From Streptomyces sp. NBC_00224 (GTDB lineage Bacteria; Actinomycetota; Actinomycetes; Streptomycetales; Streptomycetaceae), in the NCBI RefSeq assembly GCF_041435195.1, contig NZ_CP108106.1:2232001-2296000 (forward strand): 64,000 nt of DNA, written 5' to 3'. The position numbers and the translations under genes are program-made. Positions 1 through 8,851 of this stretch are shown piece by piece. Position 1 is the stretch's first letter. Each line of letters begins with the position of its first letter. Below the pieces are notes generated by a model, which was not told the DNA's origin, did not search any database, and was given only the letters and a program-made list of their open reading frames with translations.

Positions 1-2
1 GC

Positions 3-611
3 GCCCGCCCGGAGCAGCTGGAGCCCCGGCTGCGGAACGTGGGGCCCGAGGGCGATCTGTTCCTGCTCTTCCCCGCCGACTCCCCCGCCGTACGGGCCGC
101 CACGCACGCCCAGGACGACGAGCTGTCGGCCGTCCTGGAGATCACCGATGTGGCGCCGGTCTCTGTCCCCCACCGTATCCGGGGCCGCGCCTGGATCACC
201 GGCTGGCTCACCCGCGTCCCCGGCCTGGCCCCGCCCGGCAGCATGACGCTGCGCCTGGAGGTGAACGAGGCGTACGTGGACGATCTGTGGGGCGCGAGCG
301 CGGTCGAGCCCGAGGAGTTCGCGGCCGCTCTGCCCGATCCGCTGATCCGGGACGAGACGGAGCTGCTCCAGCATCTGCACGCCCACCACGGGGAGCAGGT
401 GCGGTCACTGTGCGGGCTGGTCGGGCGCGAGGGGGAGCGGGGGATGAAGTCGGTCACGCCGCTGGCGCTCGACCGGTTCGGTCTGCGGGTCCGCTTCCAG
501 GACACCGCCGGGCCCTGCTTCGACGCGCGCTTCGAGTTCCCGGAGCCGGTGGCGGACCTCGCCCAGCTGCGCCGGGCCATGCGGCGGCTCTTCGAGGCGG
601 CGACGGACTGA
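3..611 (+). CDS. DUF2470-domain protein, 5' end outside the window
   Basis: The frame is open from the window edge, so the true start lies upstream; the first possible internal start is a GTG at 39. At least 190 residues are visible. The C-terminal ~85 residues have the DUF2470 pattern: a His-rich helix (HLHAHHGEQV), a Pro-Leu-Ala-Leu-Asp-Arg-Phe-Gly-Leu strand and a final helix. In other proteins this domain accompanies flavin split-barrel or haem-utilisation folds, but no catalytic motif is visible here. It converges with rarA across about 65 bp. The family assignment is moderately secure; the function is unknown. Confidence 0.65.
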   Translation, partial: ARPEQLEPRLRNVGPEGDLFLLFPADSPAVRAATHAQDDELSAVLEITDVAPVSVPHRIRGRAWITGWLTRVPGLAPPGSMTLRLEVNEAYVDDLWGASAVEPEEFAAALPDPLIRDETELLQHLHAHHGEQVRSLCGLVGREGERGMKSVTPLALDRFGLRVRFQDTAGPCFDARFEFPEPVADLAQLRRAMRRLFEAATD

Positions 612-676
612 GCCGGTCCGGGGGCCGGGGCGGGAGAGCGGCCCGCCGGGGCAGGGGCTCCGGGGGCCCGGGGCCG

Positions 677-2029
677 CTACTCCCCCCGGCCCAGCCTCTC
701 GCGGACCTTCTCCACCACGTCCGCGTACCGCGCCTCCGCGCCATAGCGCGTCGGCTCGTAGTAGCGCTTGTCGGCCACCGCGTCCGGCGCGTACTGCTGG
801 GCCGCGATCGCGCCGGGCACGTCGTGCGGGTACACATACCCCTGGGCGTGGCCGAGCTTGGCCGCGCCCTTGTAGTGGCCGTCGCGCAGATGCGGCGGGA
901 CGGGGCCGGCCAGGCCCTTCCGTACGTCCTCCATCGCGGCGAAGATCGCGTTCGTCGCCGCGTTCGACTTCGGGGCGAGGGCCAGGGCGATGGTGGCGTG
1001 GCTGAGCGTGAGGGCCGCCTCGGGGAAGCCGATCATGGCGACGGCCTGGGCGGCGGCGACGGCCGTCGGCAGCGCCGTCGGGTCCGCGAGGCCGATGTCC
1101 TCGCTCGCGGAGATCATCAGGCGGCGCGCGATGAACCGCGGGTCCTCGCCCGCCTCGATCATCCGGGCCAGATAGTGCAGCGCCGCGTCCACGTCCGAGC
1201 CGCGGATGGACTTGATCAGGGCGCTCGCCACGTCGTAATGCTGGTCGCCGTCCTTGTCGTACTTCACCGCCGCCCGGTCGACCGTCTCCTCGACCGTCTG
1301 GAGCGTGACCTCGGGCTCCTTCTTGGCCAGGGCCGAGCCCGCCGCCGCCTCCAGGGCGGTGAGCGCGCGCCGGGCGTCGCCACCCGCGATCCGCAGCAGA
1401 TGCGCCTCGGCGTCCTCGGCCAGCGTCACCGCCCCGCCGAGCCCGCGCTCCTCCTCGACGGCCCGGCGCAGCAGGGCGCGCAGGTCGTCGTCGGTGAGCG
1501 GCTCCAGGGTCAGCAGCAGGGAGCGGGAGAGCAGCGGGGAGATCACCGAGAAGTACGGGTTCTCCGTCGTCGCCGCGATCAGCGTCACCCAGCGGTTCTC
1601 CACCGCCGGGAGCAGTGAGTCCTGCTGGGCCTTGGAGAAGCGGTGGATCTCGTCGAGGAAGAGGACGGTCTCCTTGCCGAAGCCGCCGATGGCCCGGCGG
1701 GCCCCCTCGATCACGGCCCGCACTTCCTTGACGCCCGCGGTGATCGCGGAGAGCTCGACGAAGCGCTTGTTGGTCGCCTTCGACACCACGTACGCCAGGG
1801 TCGTCTTGCCGGTGCCCGGCGGGCCCCACAGGATGACGGAGGAGGGCCCGGCGGGGCCGCCGCTCCCCTCCCCCACCAGACGCCGCAACGGCGAACCGGG
1901 CTTGAGCAGGTGCTGCTGCCCGACCACTTCGTCGAGGGTGCGCGGGCGCATCCGGACGGCCAGAGGGCTGCCCGCCGGGTCTTTCTCCTGGCGGTCCTCT
2001 GCGGCTGCGGTGAACAGGTCGGGCTCCAC
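677..2029 (-). CDS. rarA: Replication-associated recombination protein A (RarA/MgsA AAA+ ATPase)
   Basis: A 450-residue AAA+ ATPase related to clamp loaders that acts at stalled replication forks. The Walker A motif GPPGTGKTT is at about 69-77 and Walker B (LFLDEIH) at about 123-129, followed by sensor motifs and the C-terminal MgsA helical and tetramerisation region. The length is normal for the family. The N-terminus ([10 protein letters not shown]) begins at an ATG and resembles the usual start of actinobacterial RarA, whose first residues often carry an SSB- or clamp-interacting peptide. It lies downstream of the VKOR gene on the same strand with 65 bp between them. Confidence 0.93.
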   Translation of the reverse strand: MEPDLFTAAAEDRQEKDPAGSPLAVRMRPRTLDEVVGQQHLLKPGSPLRRLVGEGSGGPAGPSSVILWGPPGTGKTTLAYVVSKATNKRFVELSAITAGVKEVRAVIEGARRAIGGFGKETVLFLDEIHRFSKAQQDSLLPAVENRWVTLIAATTENPYFSVISPLLSRSLLLTLEPLTDDDLRALLRRAVEEERGLGGAVTLAEDAEAHLLRIAGGDARRALTALEAAAGSALAKKEPEVTLQTVEETVDRAAVKYDKDGDQHYDVASALIKSIRGSDVDAALHYLARMIEAGEDPRFIARRLMISASEDIGLADPTALPTAVAAAQAVAMIGFPEAALTLSHATIALALAPKSNAATNAIFAAMEDVRKGLAGPVPPHLRDGHYKGAAKLGHAQGYVYPHDVPGAIAAQQYAPDAVADKRYYEPTRYGAEARYADVVEKVRERLGRGE

Positions 2030-2094
2030 ATCAGGAACCCTATGTCACCCCACTGACAACGCCCCCGGGCCCGGTACTGGGGCCCCGGTACCGG

Positions 2095-2727
2095 TCAGCT
2101 CGTCCAGAAGTCCCACCAGCGCGTCAGGACCAGCATTCCGATGATCCCGACGTGCACCACGGGCAGCACCCAGGTGAACTCCGACAGGAACGACTTCAGC
2201 CAGCCCGGCGCCGGCAGCAGGCCGCGGCGGATGTTGTGCGAGGTCACGTACCAGAACATGAAGATCGTGGCGACCCACGCCAGGCTGCACCACAGGCAGA
2301 GCGCGTTGATCCGGTACAGCGACTGGAACTGGAGCCAGGTGCAGAACCCGACGCCGAAGAGCGTGCCCGCGTTGAGGGTCAGCCAGTACCAGGGCCGGAA
2401 GCGCGCGCCCGCCAGCAGGCTCATGCCCACCGCGATCACGATCCCGTACGCCACCAGACCCAGCATCGGGTTCGGGAAGCCGAACGCCGAGGCCTGGTCG
2501 CTCTTCATGATGTTGCCGCAGGAGACCACCGGGTTGAGGCTGCAGCCCGGTGTGAAGTTCGGGTCTTCGAGCAGCTTGAACTTGTCGATGGTGATGACCC
2601 AGGCCGCGAGCAGTCCGGCGGCCCCCGTGATCACCAGGAGCCACGCGAACGCGCGGCTGCCGCCGACGGTGCCCTTGGTGCTCACCTGCTCCTGGCCGGA
2701 GGAGACGTCGTCAACTGTTGTGGTCAT
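2095..2727 (-). CDS. Vitamin K epoxide reductase (VKOR) family membrane protein
   Basis: A 210-residue protein with about five membrane helices. It carries both cysteine pairs of bacterial VKOR: a loop pair near Cys62 and Cys70 (GCSLNPVVSC) and the membrane CXXC near Cys144-Cys147 (CLWC). Bacterial VKOR reoxidises DsbA-like thiol oxidases and passes electrons to quinone, replacing DsbB in actinobacteria. There is no fused thioredoxin domain, so the partner is separate; the DsbA-like protein at 39.2 kb looks cytosolic and is not an obvious partner. The ATG start gives a short cytoplasmic tail before helix 1. Confidence 0.88.
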   Translation of the reverse strand: MTTTVDDVSSGQEQVSTKGTVGGSRAFAWLLVITGAAGLLAAWVITIDKFKLLEDPNFTPGCSLNPVVSCGNIMKSDQASAFGFPNPMLGLVAYGIVIAVGMSLLAGARFRPWYWLTLNAGTLFGVGFCTWLQFQSLYRINALCLWCSLAWVATIFMFWYVTSHNIRRGLLPAPGWLKSFLSEFTWVLPVVHVGIIGMLVLTRWWDFWTS

Positions 2728-2830
2728 ATCGCCGTTCCGTCATTCCGTGGCTGCTGGGCAGGGGCCATTGTGCCGCAATCCGTGGCCCGGCCACCGTTCG
2801 ATGGAGATAAGGACGGCGACTTGCACCGCG

Positions 2831-2860
2831 CCAAGTCCGGCCCGCGACGACCGGACTTGG
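2831..2860 (-). terminator. Hairpin downstream of hisS
   Basis: A perfect 10-bp inverted repeat (CCAAGTCCGG and its complement) around a 10-nt loop, about 60 bp past the hisS stop. There is no clear U-tract, which is common for Streptomyces terminators. The same gap holds the promoter region of the VKOR gene. Confidence 0.5.
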
Positions 2861-2920
2861 CACTTCGGCATCGGCGTCATCCATCAGGACGACGCCTTGC
2901 GTACCGGGTTGACCCGGCCG

Positions 2921-4183
2921 TCAGACCAGGCGCGTGCGCACGGCCTCGACGACCTCCGCGACGGGGACCGCCACCTGGTCGCCGGACTCCATGTCCTTCA
3001 GCTGGACCACGCCCTCGGCCAGGTCCCGCTCGCCCGCGACGATGGTGAGGCGGGCGCCGGAGCGGTTGGCGTTCTTCATGGCGCCCTTGAGGCCCTTGCC
3101 GCCGTAGCTGAAGTCCGTCGCGACCCCGGCCCGGCGCAGCTCGGTGACCACGCGGAACAGCACCCGGCGCGCCTCCTCGCCGAGCGGCACCGCGAACACG
3201 CTGGTCGCGGAGGGGATGTCGAGGGTGACGCCCTCGGCCTCCAGCGCCAGGACCGTACGGTCGACGCCCAGCGCCCAGCCCACCGACGGCAGCGCGGGGC
3301 CGCCGATCATCTCGGAGAGGCCGTCGTAGCGGCCACCGCCGCCGACCGCGGACTGCGAGCCCAGACCGTCGTGGACGAACTCGAAGGTCGTGCGGGTGTA
3401 GTAGTCGAGGCCGCGCACCAGCTTGGGGTCGTCCTCGTACTCGACGCCCTCGGCGTTCAGGAGCTCGCGGACCTCCTCGTGGTACGCCTTGCACGCGTCG
3501 CACAGGTAGTCGCGCAGCAGCGGCGCCCCCACCAGCTGCGCCTGCACCGCATCGCGCTTGTCGTCGAGCACCCGCAGCGGGTTGATCTCGGCCCGGCGCA
3601 GGGTGTCCTCGTCGAGGTCGAGGCCGCGCAGGAAGTCCTGGAGGGCGGCCCGGTAGACCGGTCGGCACTCCTGGTCGCCCAGCGAGTTCAGCAGGATGCG
3701 GAAGTTCCGCAGCCCCAGCGAGCGGTAGGCGTCGTTCGCCAGGATGATCAGCTCGGCGTCGAGCGCCGGGTCCTCCGCGCCGATCGCCTCGGCGCCGACC
3801 TGCGAGAAGTGCCTGTAGCGGCCCTTCTGGGGGCGCTCGTAGCGGTAGTACGAGCCCGAGTACCAGAGCTTGACGGGCAGGTTGCCGGCCTTGTGCAGAT
3901 TGCCCTCCAGGGCCGCGCGCAGCACGGACGCGGTGCCCTCGGGGCGCAGCGCCAGCCTGTCGCCGCCCTTGGTCTCGAAGGCGTACATCTCTTTGGTCAC
4001 GATGTCGGTGGACTCGCCGACACCGCGCGCGAAGAGCTCGACGTTCTCGAAGCCCGGGGTCTCGACGTACCCGTAGCCGGAGTTGCGCAGGGGCGCCGCG
4101 ATCGCCTCGCGGACGGCCAGGTAGGTGGCGCTGTTCGGCGGCAGCAGGTCGTACGTGCCCTTGGGGGCCTGGAAGGTACTCAT
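2921..4183 (-). CDS. hisS: Histidyl-tRNA synthetase
   Basis: A class II aminoacyl-tRNA synthetase of 420 residues that charges tRNA-His. Recognisable parts are the N-terminal [10 protein letters not shown], motif 2 around RPEGTAS and [14 protein letters not shown], and the HisRS-specific [11 protein letters not shown], followed by a C-terminal anticodon-binding domain. The frame is open far upstream, but the ATG at 4183 gives the canonical [10 protein letters not shown] start. It lies 14 bp after the metallo-hydrolase gene on the same strand, so the two are probably co-transcribed. No T-box leader was recognised. Confidence 0.96.
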   Translation of the reverse strand: MSTFQAPKGTYDLLPPNSATYLAVREAIAAPLRNSGYGYVETPGFENVELFARGVGESTDIVTKEMYAFETKGGDRLALRPEGTASVLRAALEGNLHKAGNLPVKLWYSGSYYRYERPQKGRYRHFSQVGAEAIGAEDPALDAELIILANDAYRSLGLRNFRILLNSLGDQECRPVYRAALQDFLRGLDLDEDTLRRAEINPLRVLDDKRDAVQAQLVGAPLLRDYLCDACKAYHEEVRELLNAEGVEYEDDPKLVRGLDYYTRTTFEFVHDGLGSQSAVGGGGRYDGLSEMIGGPALPSVGWALGVDRTVLALEAEGVTLDIPSATSVFAVPLGEEARRVLFRVVTELRRAGVATDFSYGGKGLKGAMKNANRSGARLTIVAGERDLAEGVVQLKDMESGDQVAVPVAEVVEAVRTRLV

Positions 4184-4197
4184 GGGGAAGCTTCTCG

Positions 4198-4908
4198 TCA
4201 CATTCCTCGTCGGGGAGAGGCGATGCCCTCTCCCGGGCCGGCGGCCACCTGCCGCAGATACGGGTTGGTGGCGCGCTCCTGGCCGATGGTGGTCTGGGAG
4301 CCGTGGCCGGACAGCACCACGGTCGAGTCGTCGAGCGGCAGGCACACACGGCCCAGCGATTCGAGCAACTCGGCGTGGCTGCCGCCGGGCAGGTCGGTGC
4401 GTCCGACGGAGCCGGCGAAGAGCAGGTCGCCCGAGAACAGGATCGGAGGGATGTCCTCCGCCTCGGGCAGCCCGAACGTCACCGACCCCTTGGTATGGCC
4501 GGGCGCGTGCGACACGGTGAGCTCCATGCCGGCCAGCTTCAGCGTCGCGCCGTCCGTCAGCTCCTTGACGTCGTCCGGTTCGCCGATGGTCAGCTCGCCC
4601 ATGATCTGCGCGCCGAAGGAGCGGCCGAGCGCCTTCTCCGGGTCGCTCATCATGTACCGGTCCGAGGGGTGGATCCAGGCGGGCACGTCGTGGGCCCCGC
4701 ACACCGGGACGACCGAGGCGCAGTGGTCGATGTGGCCGTGGGTGAGGACGACGGCGACGGGCTTGAGCCGATGCTTCCTGAGCGCGTCCTCGACTCCCTG
4801 GGCGGCCTGGTGGCCCGGGTCGATGATCACGCACTCCTCGCCTGCGGCGGGGGCGACCAGATAGCAGTTGGTGCCCCAGGCCCCGGCGGGGAACCCGGCA
4901 ATGAGCAC
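4198..4908 (-). CDS. MBL-fold metallo-hydrolase (glyoxalase II-like)
   Basis: A 236-residue metallo-beta-lactamase-fold hydrolase. The metal-binding THGHIDH is at about 56-62, with further ligands in SHAPGHTKG and FSGDLLF and the C-terminal His in LSGHG. The family hydrolyses thioesters such as hydroxyacyl-glutathione or mycothiol analogues, but the substrate here is not known. A TTG at 4920 would add four residues; the GTG at 4908 is preferred because GAGGA sits about 7 nt upstream of it and the product then starts [10 protein letters not shown]. It is upstream of hisS and divergent from the cyclophilin gene. Confidence 0.85.
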   Translation of the reverse strand: MLIAGFPAGAWGTNCYLVAPAAGEECVIIDPGHQAAQGVEDALRKHRLKPVAVVLTHGHIDHCASVVPVCGAHDVPAWIHPSDRYMMSDPEKALGRSFGAQIMGELTIGEPDDVKELTDGATLKLAGMELTVSHAPGHTKGSVTFGLPEAEDIPPILFSGDLLFAGSVGRTDLPGGSHAELLESLGRVCLPLDDSTVVLSGHGSQTTIGQERATNPYLRQVAAGPGEGIASPRRGM

Positions 4909-5057
4909 GATCGTCCTCAATTTCTCGTACGACGGGTGATTGCGGCTGTTCAGAGCCTACCGGCGCTGCTCCTGTCACAGCGAACCCATATACGGTACGG
5001 GCACAGTCCGCGCGTACACGCGTCCGTACTCCACTACACCGCACAAGGAGACCACCG

Positions 5058-5849
5058 GTGGTCAGCAGCGATCAGCGCCGGCGCCAGCTCGCCCGGGAGA
5101 AGTTCGAGCGTCAGCAGCAGCGCCGCGAACAGGCCCGTCGCAAGTCCAAACGCCTCAACACCGTCATCGCGGCCACCCTCGCGGTGGTCGTCGCGGCGGG
5201 CGGGGCGGCCTTCGCCACGGGAGCCTTCTCCTCCGACGACGACAAGAAGAAGTCGGACTCCGCCGCGCCGTCCGAGACCCCGACGCCCTCGGCGAGCAAG
5301 GACTCCGCGCCGGAGCCGAAGATGGCGATCGACCAGAAGGCCTCGTACACGATGTCGCTGAAGACCAGCGCCGGTGACATCGCGTTCAAGATGGCGGCGG
5401 CGAAGACCCCGCACACGGTCAACTCGTTCAAGTCCCTCGCCGACAAGGGCTACTTCACCAACACGAAGTGTCACCGGCTGACCACGCAGGGCATCTTCGT
5501 GCTCCAGTGCGGCGACCCCAAGGGCGACGGCAGCGGCGGCCCCGGCTACACGATCCCCGACGAGAACCTGACGGGTCTGGGCAAGGCGGGCGCGGACGGC
5601 ACCGTGACGTTCCCGGCGGGCACGGTCGCGATGGCCAACACCAGCCAGCCGCACACCGGCGGCAGCCAGTTCTTCCTGGTCTACAAGGACACCAAACTGC
5701 CGCCCAGTTACACGCCGTTCGGCACGATGGACGACGCGGCGCTCAAGGTCGTGCAGGAAGTGGCGAAGGCAGGGGTGGCCGGCGGCGCCGGGGACGGTGC
5801 GCCGAAGACGGCCGTCACCATCACGAAGGCCGCCGTCAACAAGGACTGA
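5058..5849 (+). CDS. Membrane-anchored cyclophilin-type peptidyl-prolyl isomerase
   Basis: 263 residues. A charged N-terminus (about 1-32, rich in Arg and Gln) precedes one membrane helix (about 33-55) and a Ser/Pro/Asp/Lys linker. The cyclophilin domain runs from about 95 to the end. Active-site landmarks are the conserved Arg in [23 protein letters not shown], the TGGSQFF motif and FGTM. It should catalyse proline isomerisation of exported proteins on the outer face of the membrane. The start is a GTG preceded by AAGGAG. It is divergent from the metallo-hydrolase gene across about 150 bp. Confidence 0.92.
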   Translation: MVSSDQRRRQLAREKFERQQQRREQARRKSKRLNTVIAATLAVVVAAGGAAFATGAFSSDDDKKKSDSAAPSETPTPSASKDSAPEPKMAIDQKASYTMSLKTSAGDIAFKMAAAKTPHTVNSFKSLADKGYFTNTKCHRLTTQGIFVLQCGDPKGDGSGGPGYTIPDENLTGLGKAGADGTVTFPAGTVAMANTSQPHTGGSQFFLVYKDTKLPPSYTPFGTMDDAALKVVQEVAKAGVAGGAGDGAPKTAVTITKAAVNKD

Positions 5850-6024
5850 CCCGCGGAATTCGGCCGCGCTGAGTGCGGACAGCCGGGCGGCCGGTCGCCT
5901 AGATTGGCGTTGTGCAGCGCGGTGAAAATCGCGTTGTGGAGGGCGGGCGAGGCCCGTCCCGGAAACTGTGGACGATGCCACGAGGGCCGAACCCCTCGCG
6001 CAGGCATCATGTGGAGGAGGCGCT

Positions 6025-7254
6025 GTGAGCAGCGACCCGTGGGGCCGCGTCGACGAGACGGGCACCGTGTATGTGCGTACAGCCGAGGGCGAAGTCGTCG
6101 TCGGATCGTGGCAGGCGGGGTCTCCCGAGGAGGCCCTGGCCTACTTCGAGCGCAAATACGAGGGCCTGGTTGTCGAGATCGGCCTCCTCGAACGACGGGT
6201 GAAGACCACCGACCTGTCGGCGAAGGACGCCCAGACCGCGATCGAGCACCTGCGCACCCAGGTGGACGAGCACCACGCGGTGGGCGACCTCGAAGCGCTT
6301 CGCAAGCGGCTCGACAAGCTCGTCGAGACCGTCGATTCGCGGCGCGAGGAGCGCAAGGTCCAGAAGGCCAAGCAGACCGACGAGGCCAAGCACGCCAAGG
6401 AGGCGCTGGTCACCGAGGCCGAGGAGCTGGCGCAGAGCGAGCAGTGGCGCTCGGCCGGCGAGCGGCTGCGGGCTCTCGTGGACACCTGGAAGGGCCTGCC
6501 GCGGCTCGACCGGAAGTCCGACGACGAGCTGTGGCACCGCTTCTCGCACGCGCGCTCGGCGTTCTCCAAGCGCCGCAAGGCGCACTTCGCGTCGCTCGAC
6601 GCGCAGCGCGAGGAGGCCCGCAAGGCCAAGGAGAAGCTGGTCGTCGAGGCCGAGTCGCTGTCCTCGTCCACGGACTGGGGCACCACGGCCGCCCGCTACC
6701 GCGACCTGATGACGGACTGGAAGGCGGCGGGCCGCGCCCAGCGCGAGGCCGAGGACGAGCTGTGGAACCGCTTCCGCGGCGCCCAGGACGTCTTCTTCGC
6801 CGCGCGCGGCGAGGTCTTCGCGGAGCGTGACGCCGAGCAGACCGAGAACCTGAAGCTCAAGGAAGACCTGGCCGTCGAGGCCGAGAAGCTCGTCCCGGTG
6901 ACCGACCTGAAGGCGGCCCGCGCCACCTTCCGCGGCATCAACGAGCGCTGGGAGGCCGTCGGCCACGTGCCGCGCGACGCCCGCCCGAAGGTCGAGGGCC
7001 GGATGCACGCCGTGGAGCGGGCCCTGCAGGAGGCCGAGGAGTCGGAGTGGCGCCGCACCAACCCGGAGGCACGCGCGCGTGCCGCGGGTCTGACGGGCCA
7101 GCTCCAGGCCGCCGTCGACAAGCTGCGCGGCCAGATCGACGCGGCGCGCGCGGCGGGCAACAACGCCAGGGCCGACAAGCTCGCCAAGGAGCTCGAAGGC
7201 CGTCAGGCGCTGCTGGACCAGGCTCTGAAGGGCCTTGAGGAGTTCGGCGGCTGA
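6025..7254 (+). CDS. DUF349 repeat coiled-coil protein
   Basis: 409 residues, highly charged and mostly helical. Three DUF349 repeats are visible at roughly 140-190, 215-265 and 290-340, each with a Trp-Lys/Arg core such as LVDTWKGLPR, LMTDWKAAGR and INERWEAVGH. The C-terminus is a Lys/Glu/Ala coiled coil. DUF349 proteins are widespread in actinobacteria with no settled biochemical role. An upstream ATG at 5968 is possible, but the GTG at 6025 follows a strong GGAGGAGG and gives VSSDPWGRVD, so it is preferred. Confidence 0.85.
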   Translation: MSSDPWGRVDETGTVYVRTAEGEVVVGSWQAGSPEEALAYFERKYEGLVVEIGLLERRVKTTDLSAKDAQTAIEHLRTQVDEHHAVGDLEALRKRLDKLVETVDSRREERKVQKAKQTDEAKHAKEALVTEAEELAQSEQWRSAGERLRALVDTWKGLPRLDRKSDDELWHRFSHARSAFSKRRKAHFASLDAQREEARKAKEKLVVEAESLSSSTDWGTTAARYRDLMTDWKAAGRAQREAEDELWNRFRGAQDVFFAARGEVFAERDAEQTENLKLKEDLAVEAEKLVPVTDLKAARATFRGINERWEAVGHVPRDARPKVEGRMHAVERALQEAEESEWRRTNPEARARAAGLTGQLQAAVDKLRGQIDAARAAGNNARADKLAKELEGRQALLDQALKGLEEFGG

Positions 7255-7271
7255 CACACCCGCCGCCACGG

Positions 7272-7312
7272 CGAAAGGGCCTCCCGTACGTGACGTACGG
7301 GAGGCCCTTTCG
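7272..7312. terminator. Strong bidirectional terminator
   Basis: A perfect 19-bp stem (7272-7290 with 7294-7312) around a TGA loop, with a short A run at one flank and a T run at the other. It lies exactly between the convergent DUF349 and caspase genes and can serve both. Confidence 0.85.
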
Positions 7313-7322
7313 TGTGTGTCGC

Positions 7323-8474
7323 TCAGGCCGTGGCGCCGGGCTGCCGGGTGGAGCGCTCCAGGCTGTCCAGCGCGTGGCGCAGCACCTCGCAGGCCTGGCT
7401 GTGGTTGCCGGCGGTCTGGAGCAGTTCGGACAGGCGCCGGGAGACGGTGACGGCTTCCGGGCCGAACCGCTTGTGGGTCTGGTGGAAGGCGCTCTCCAGG
7501 ACCTGGATGGCCTGCTGGTCCTGGCCGGTCTCGGTGAGCAGTTCGGCGAGCTCCAGGTGCACGGTGATGGTGTCGCCGTCGGCGTCGGGCACGCTGTTCT
7601 GGAGGATCATGCGGAGCACCGGCAGGGCGTCCCTGCCGCGGCCCACCGATCTGAGCAGCCGGGCCAGTTGGAGCCCGGAGGAGACCATCGCGGCCTCGAC
7701 GTCGGCGTCGATGACCGGCCCGGCCGGGGCTCTGGCCGACGCCTTCGCACGGTTGCGCACCAGCGGGAGCCGGCCGACGTCGTTCTCCTGGCTGCGCTGC
7801 GGACGCGGCCGGTTCCGCGCGCCGAGCCGGGCGTCGACCGCGCGGAACAGCGTTTCCAGGTCCAGGGTGTCGGGGGCCTCCGGGAGCCCGTTGTCGAGGA
7901 CGTGCAGCAGCTCCCCGGTGAACGCGGTGTGCCGCTCGCCTTCCGGCGCGAGGGCGACATGGTCCTTGGGCGAGGCGGTGAGCACATAGGCGCCCTGGAT
8001 GCCGGCCTGCGCGGCGAGGGCGCCCGGACCGCTCAGGGTGCGGGCGGCGCGCCCGCTGAAGCAGCAGTCGAGTACGACGATCTTGCGGCGGGCCGGGGAG
8101 GCGAGGATCGCGGCGCGCAGATGCCGGTACTCGACCGCCGTGTAGCCGGAGCTCTCGCGCGAGCCGGTGAGGGCGACATAGAGGTCGGCGGAGTCGGAGT
8201 CGCGCAGGCCGTGGCCGCAGTAGTAGACGAACAGGGTGTCCTGCGCCCGCTCGCCCGCCGCGTACACGGGGTCGAGGAAGGCGGCCGGGGTCTCGGGGTC
8301 GGCCACCGTCAGGGTGTTCCCGCCGGGCAGCCCCCACACGGTCGGATCCTGGAGGATCCTCGACAGGTCCGCGATGTTCGTCTCGACGGCCGGCAGCTGG
8401 GGCAGGTGCAGATAGCTGGACGTGCCGATCAGGACGGCCGCCGACGCGGAGGGGTCAGGCAGGCCCGCCGGCAT
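7323..8474 (-). CDS. Caspase-fold (peptidase C14) protease with C-terminal helical repeats
   Basis: 383 residues. The N-terminal ~1-220 form a caspase/metacaspase domain: the opening strand SAAVLIGTSSY, catalytic His88 in YYCGHG and catalytic Cys, most likely Cys138, in LDCCFSG. The domain should cut proteins after specific residues once activated. The C-terminal ~250-383 are helical and TPR-like, resembling the end of the kinase encoded two genes upstream. The ATG at 8474 overlaps the end of the EACC1-like gene by 20 bp, so the three genes probably form one operon (kinase, EACC1, protease). No signal peptide is visible, so it should be cytoplasmic. The target is unknown. Confidence 0.85.
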   Translation of the reverse strand: MPAGLPDPSASAAVLIGTSSYLHLPQLPAVETNIADLSRILQDPTVWGLPGGNTLTVADPETPAAFLDPVYAAGERAQDTLFVYYCGHGLRDSDSADLYVALTGSRESSGYTAVEYRHLRAAILASPARRKIVVLDCCFSGRAARTLSGPGALAAQAGIQGAYVLTASPKDHVALAPEGERHTAFTGELLHVLDNGLPEAPDTLDLETLFRAVDARLGARNRPRPQRSQENDVGRLPLVRNRAKASARAPAGPVIDADVEAAMVSSGLQLARLLRSVGRGRDALPVLRMILQNSVPDADGDTITVHLELAELLTETGQDQQAIQVLESAFHQTHKRFGPEAVTVSRRLSELLQTAGNHSQACEVLRHALDSLERSTRQPGATA

Positions 8475-8841
8475 CGCCCTGCTCCTCGTCCGCGGGCTCC
8501 CTCAGCAGCTCGGCGATGTCCCGTACGGTCCGCGCGTCCGCGCCGTCCACCTCGATCTCCCACCCGTCCCTGCGCAGCGTGACCCGGCGGGCGCCGCGCC
8601 GGCCCGCGCGCCACTGGTCGACGGCCAGGGATAGCTGCGCGGCGGAGAGCCCGCCGCTCACGCTGAGCGAGATGAGGTCGAGCAGTACGCCCAGGTGGTC
8701 GGGGCGGGCGGGCTCGGAGCTCGCCAGCACGCCGTGCACACCGCGTCCGATGTCGTCGTCCGCCTTGAGCCAGCGCAGCAGTGAGCGCAGCTCCTCCTCG
8801 GAGTCGGCCCCGCCGGTCACCCGGACCTCGATCTGCGTCAC
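8455..8841 (-). CDS. EACC1-like effector-associated protein
   Basis: 128 residues starting at a GTG (8841) just after GAGGGG. The layout matches the actinobacterial effector-associated constant component 1 family as I know it: an N-terminal strand (TQIEVRV), a helix with LRSLLRWLKADDDI, a Gly/Ser-rich middle helix, a second strand pair (RRVTLRRDGWEIEVDG) and a final helix. EACC1 proteins have been described next to caspase- or trypsin-like effectors in predicted multi-gene conflict systems, which is the arrangement here. The frame could extend upstream to 8976, but that would overlap the kinase gene. It starts 10 bp after the kinase stop. Confidence 0.7.
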   Translation of the reverse strand: MTQIEVRVTGGADSEEELRSLLRWLKADDDIGRGVHGVLASSEPARPDHLGVLLDLISLSVSGGLSAAQLSLAVDQWRAGRRGARRVTLRRDGWEIEVDGADARTVRDIAELLREPADEEQGDAGGPA

Positions 8842-8851
8842 TGGCCCCTCA

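Noticed and set aside
2141..4864. 907-codon plus-strand frame
   Set aside because: Antisense to the VKOR, hisS and hydrolase genes, all with clear motifs.
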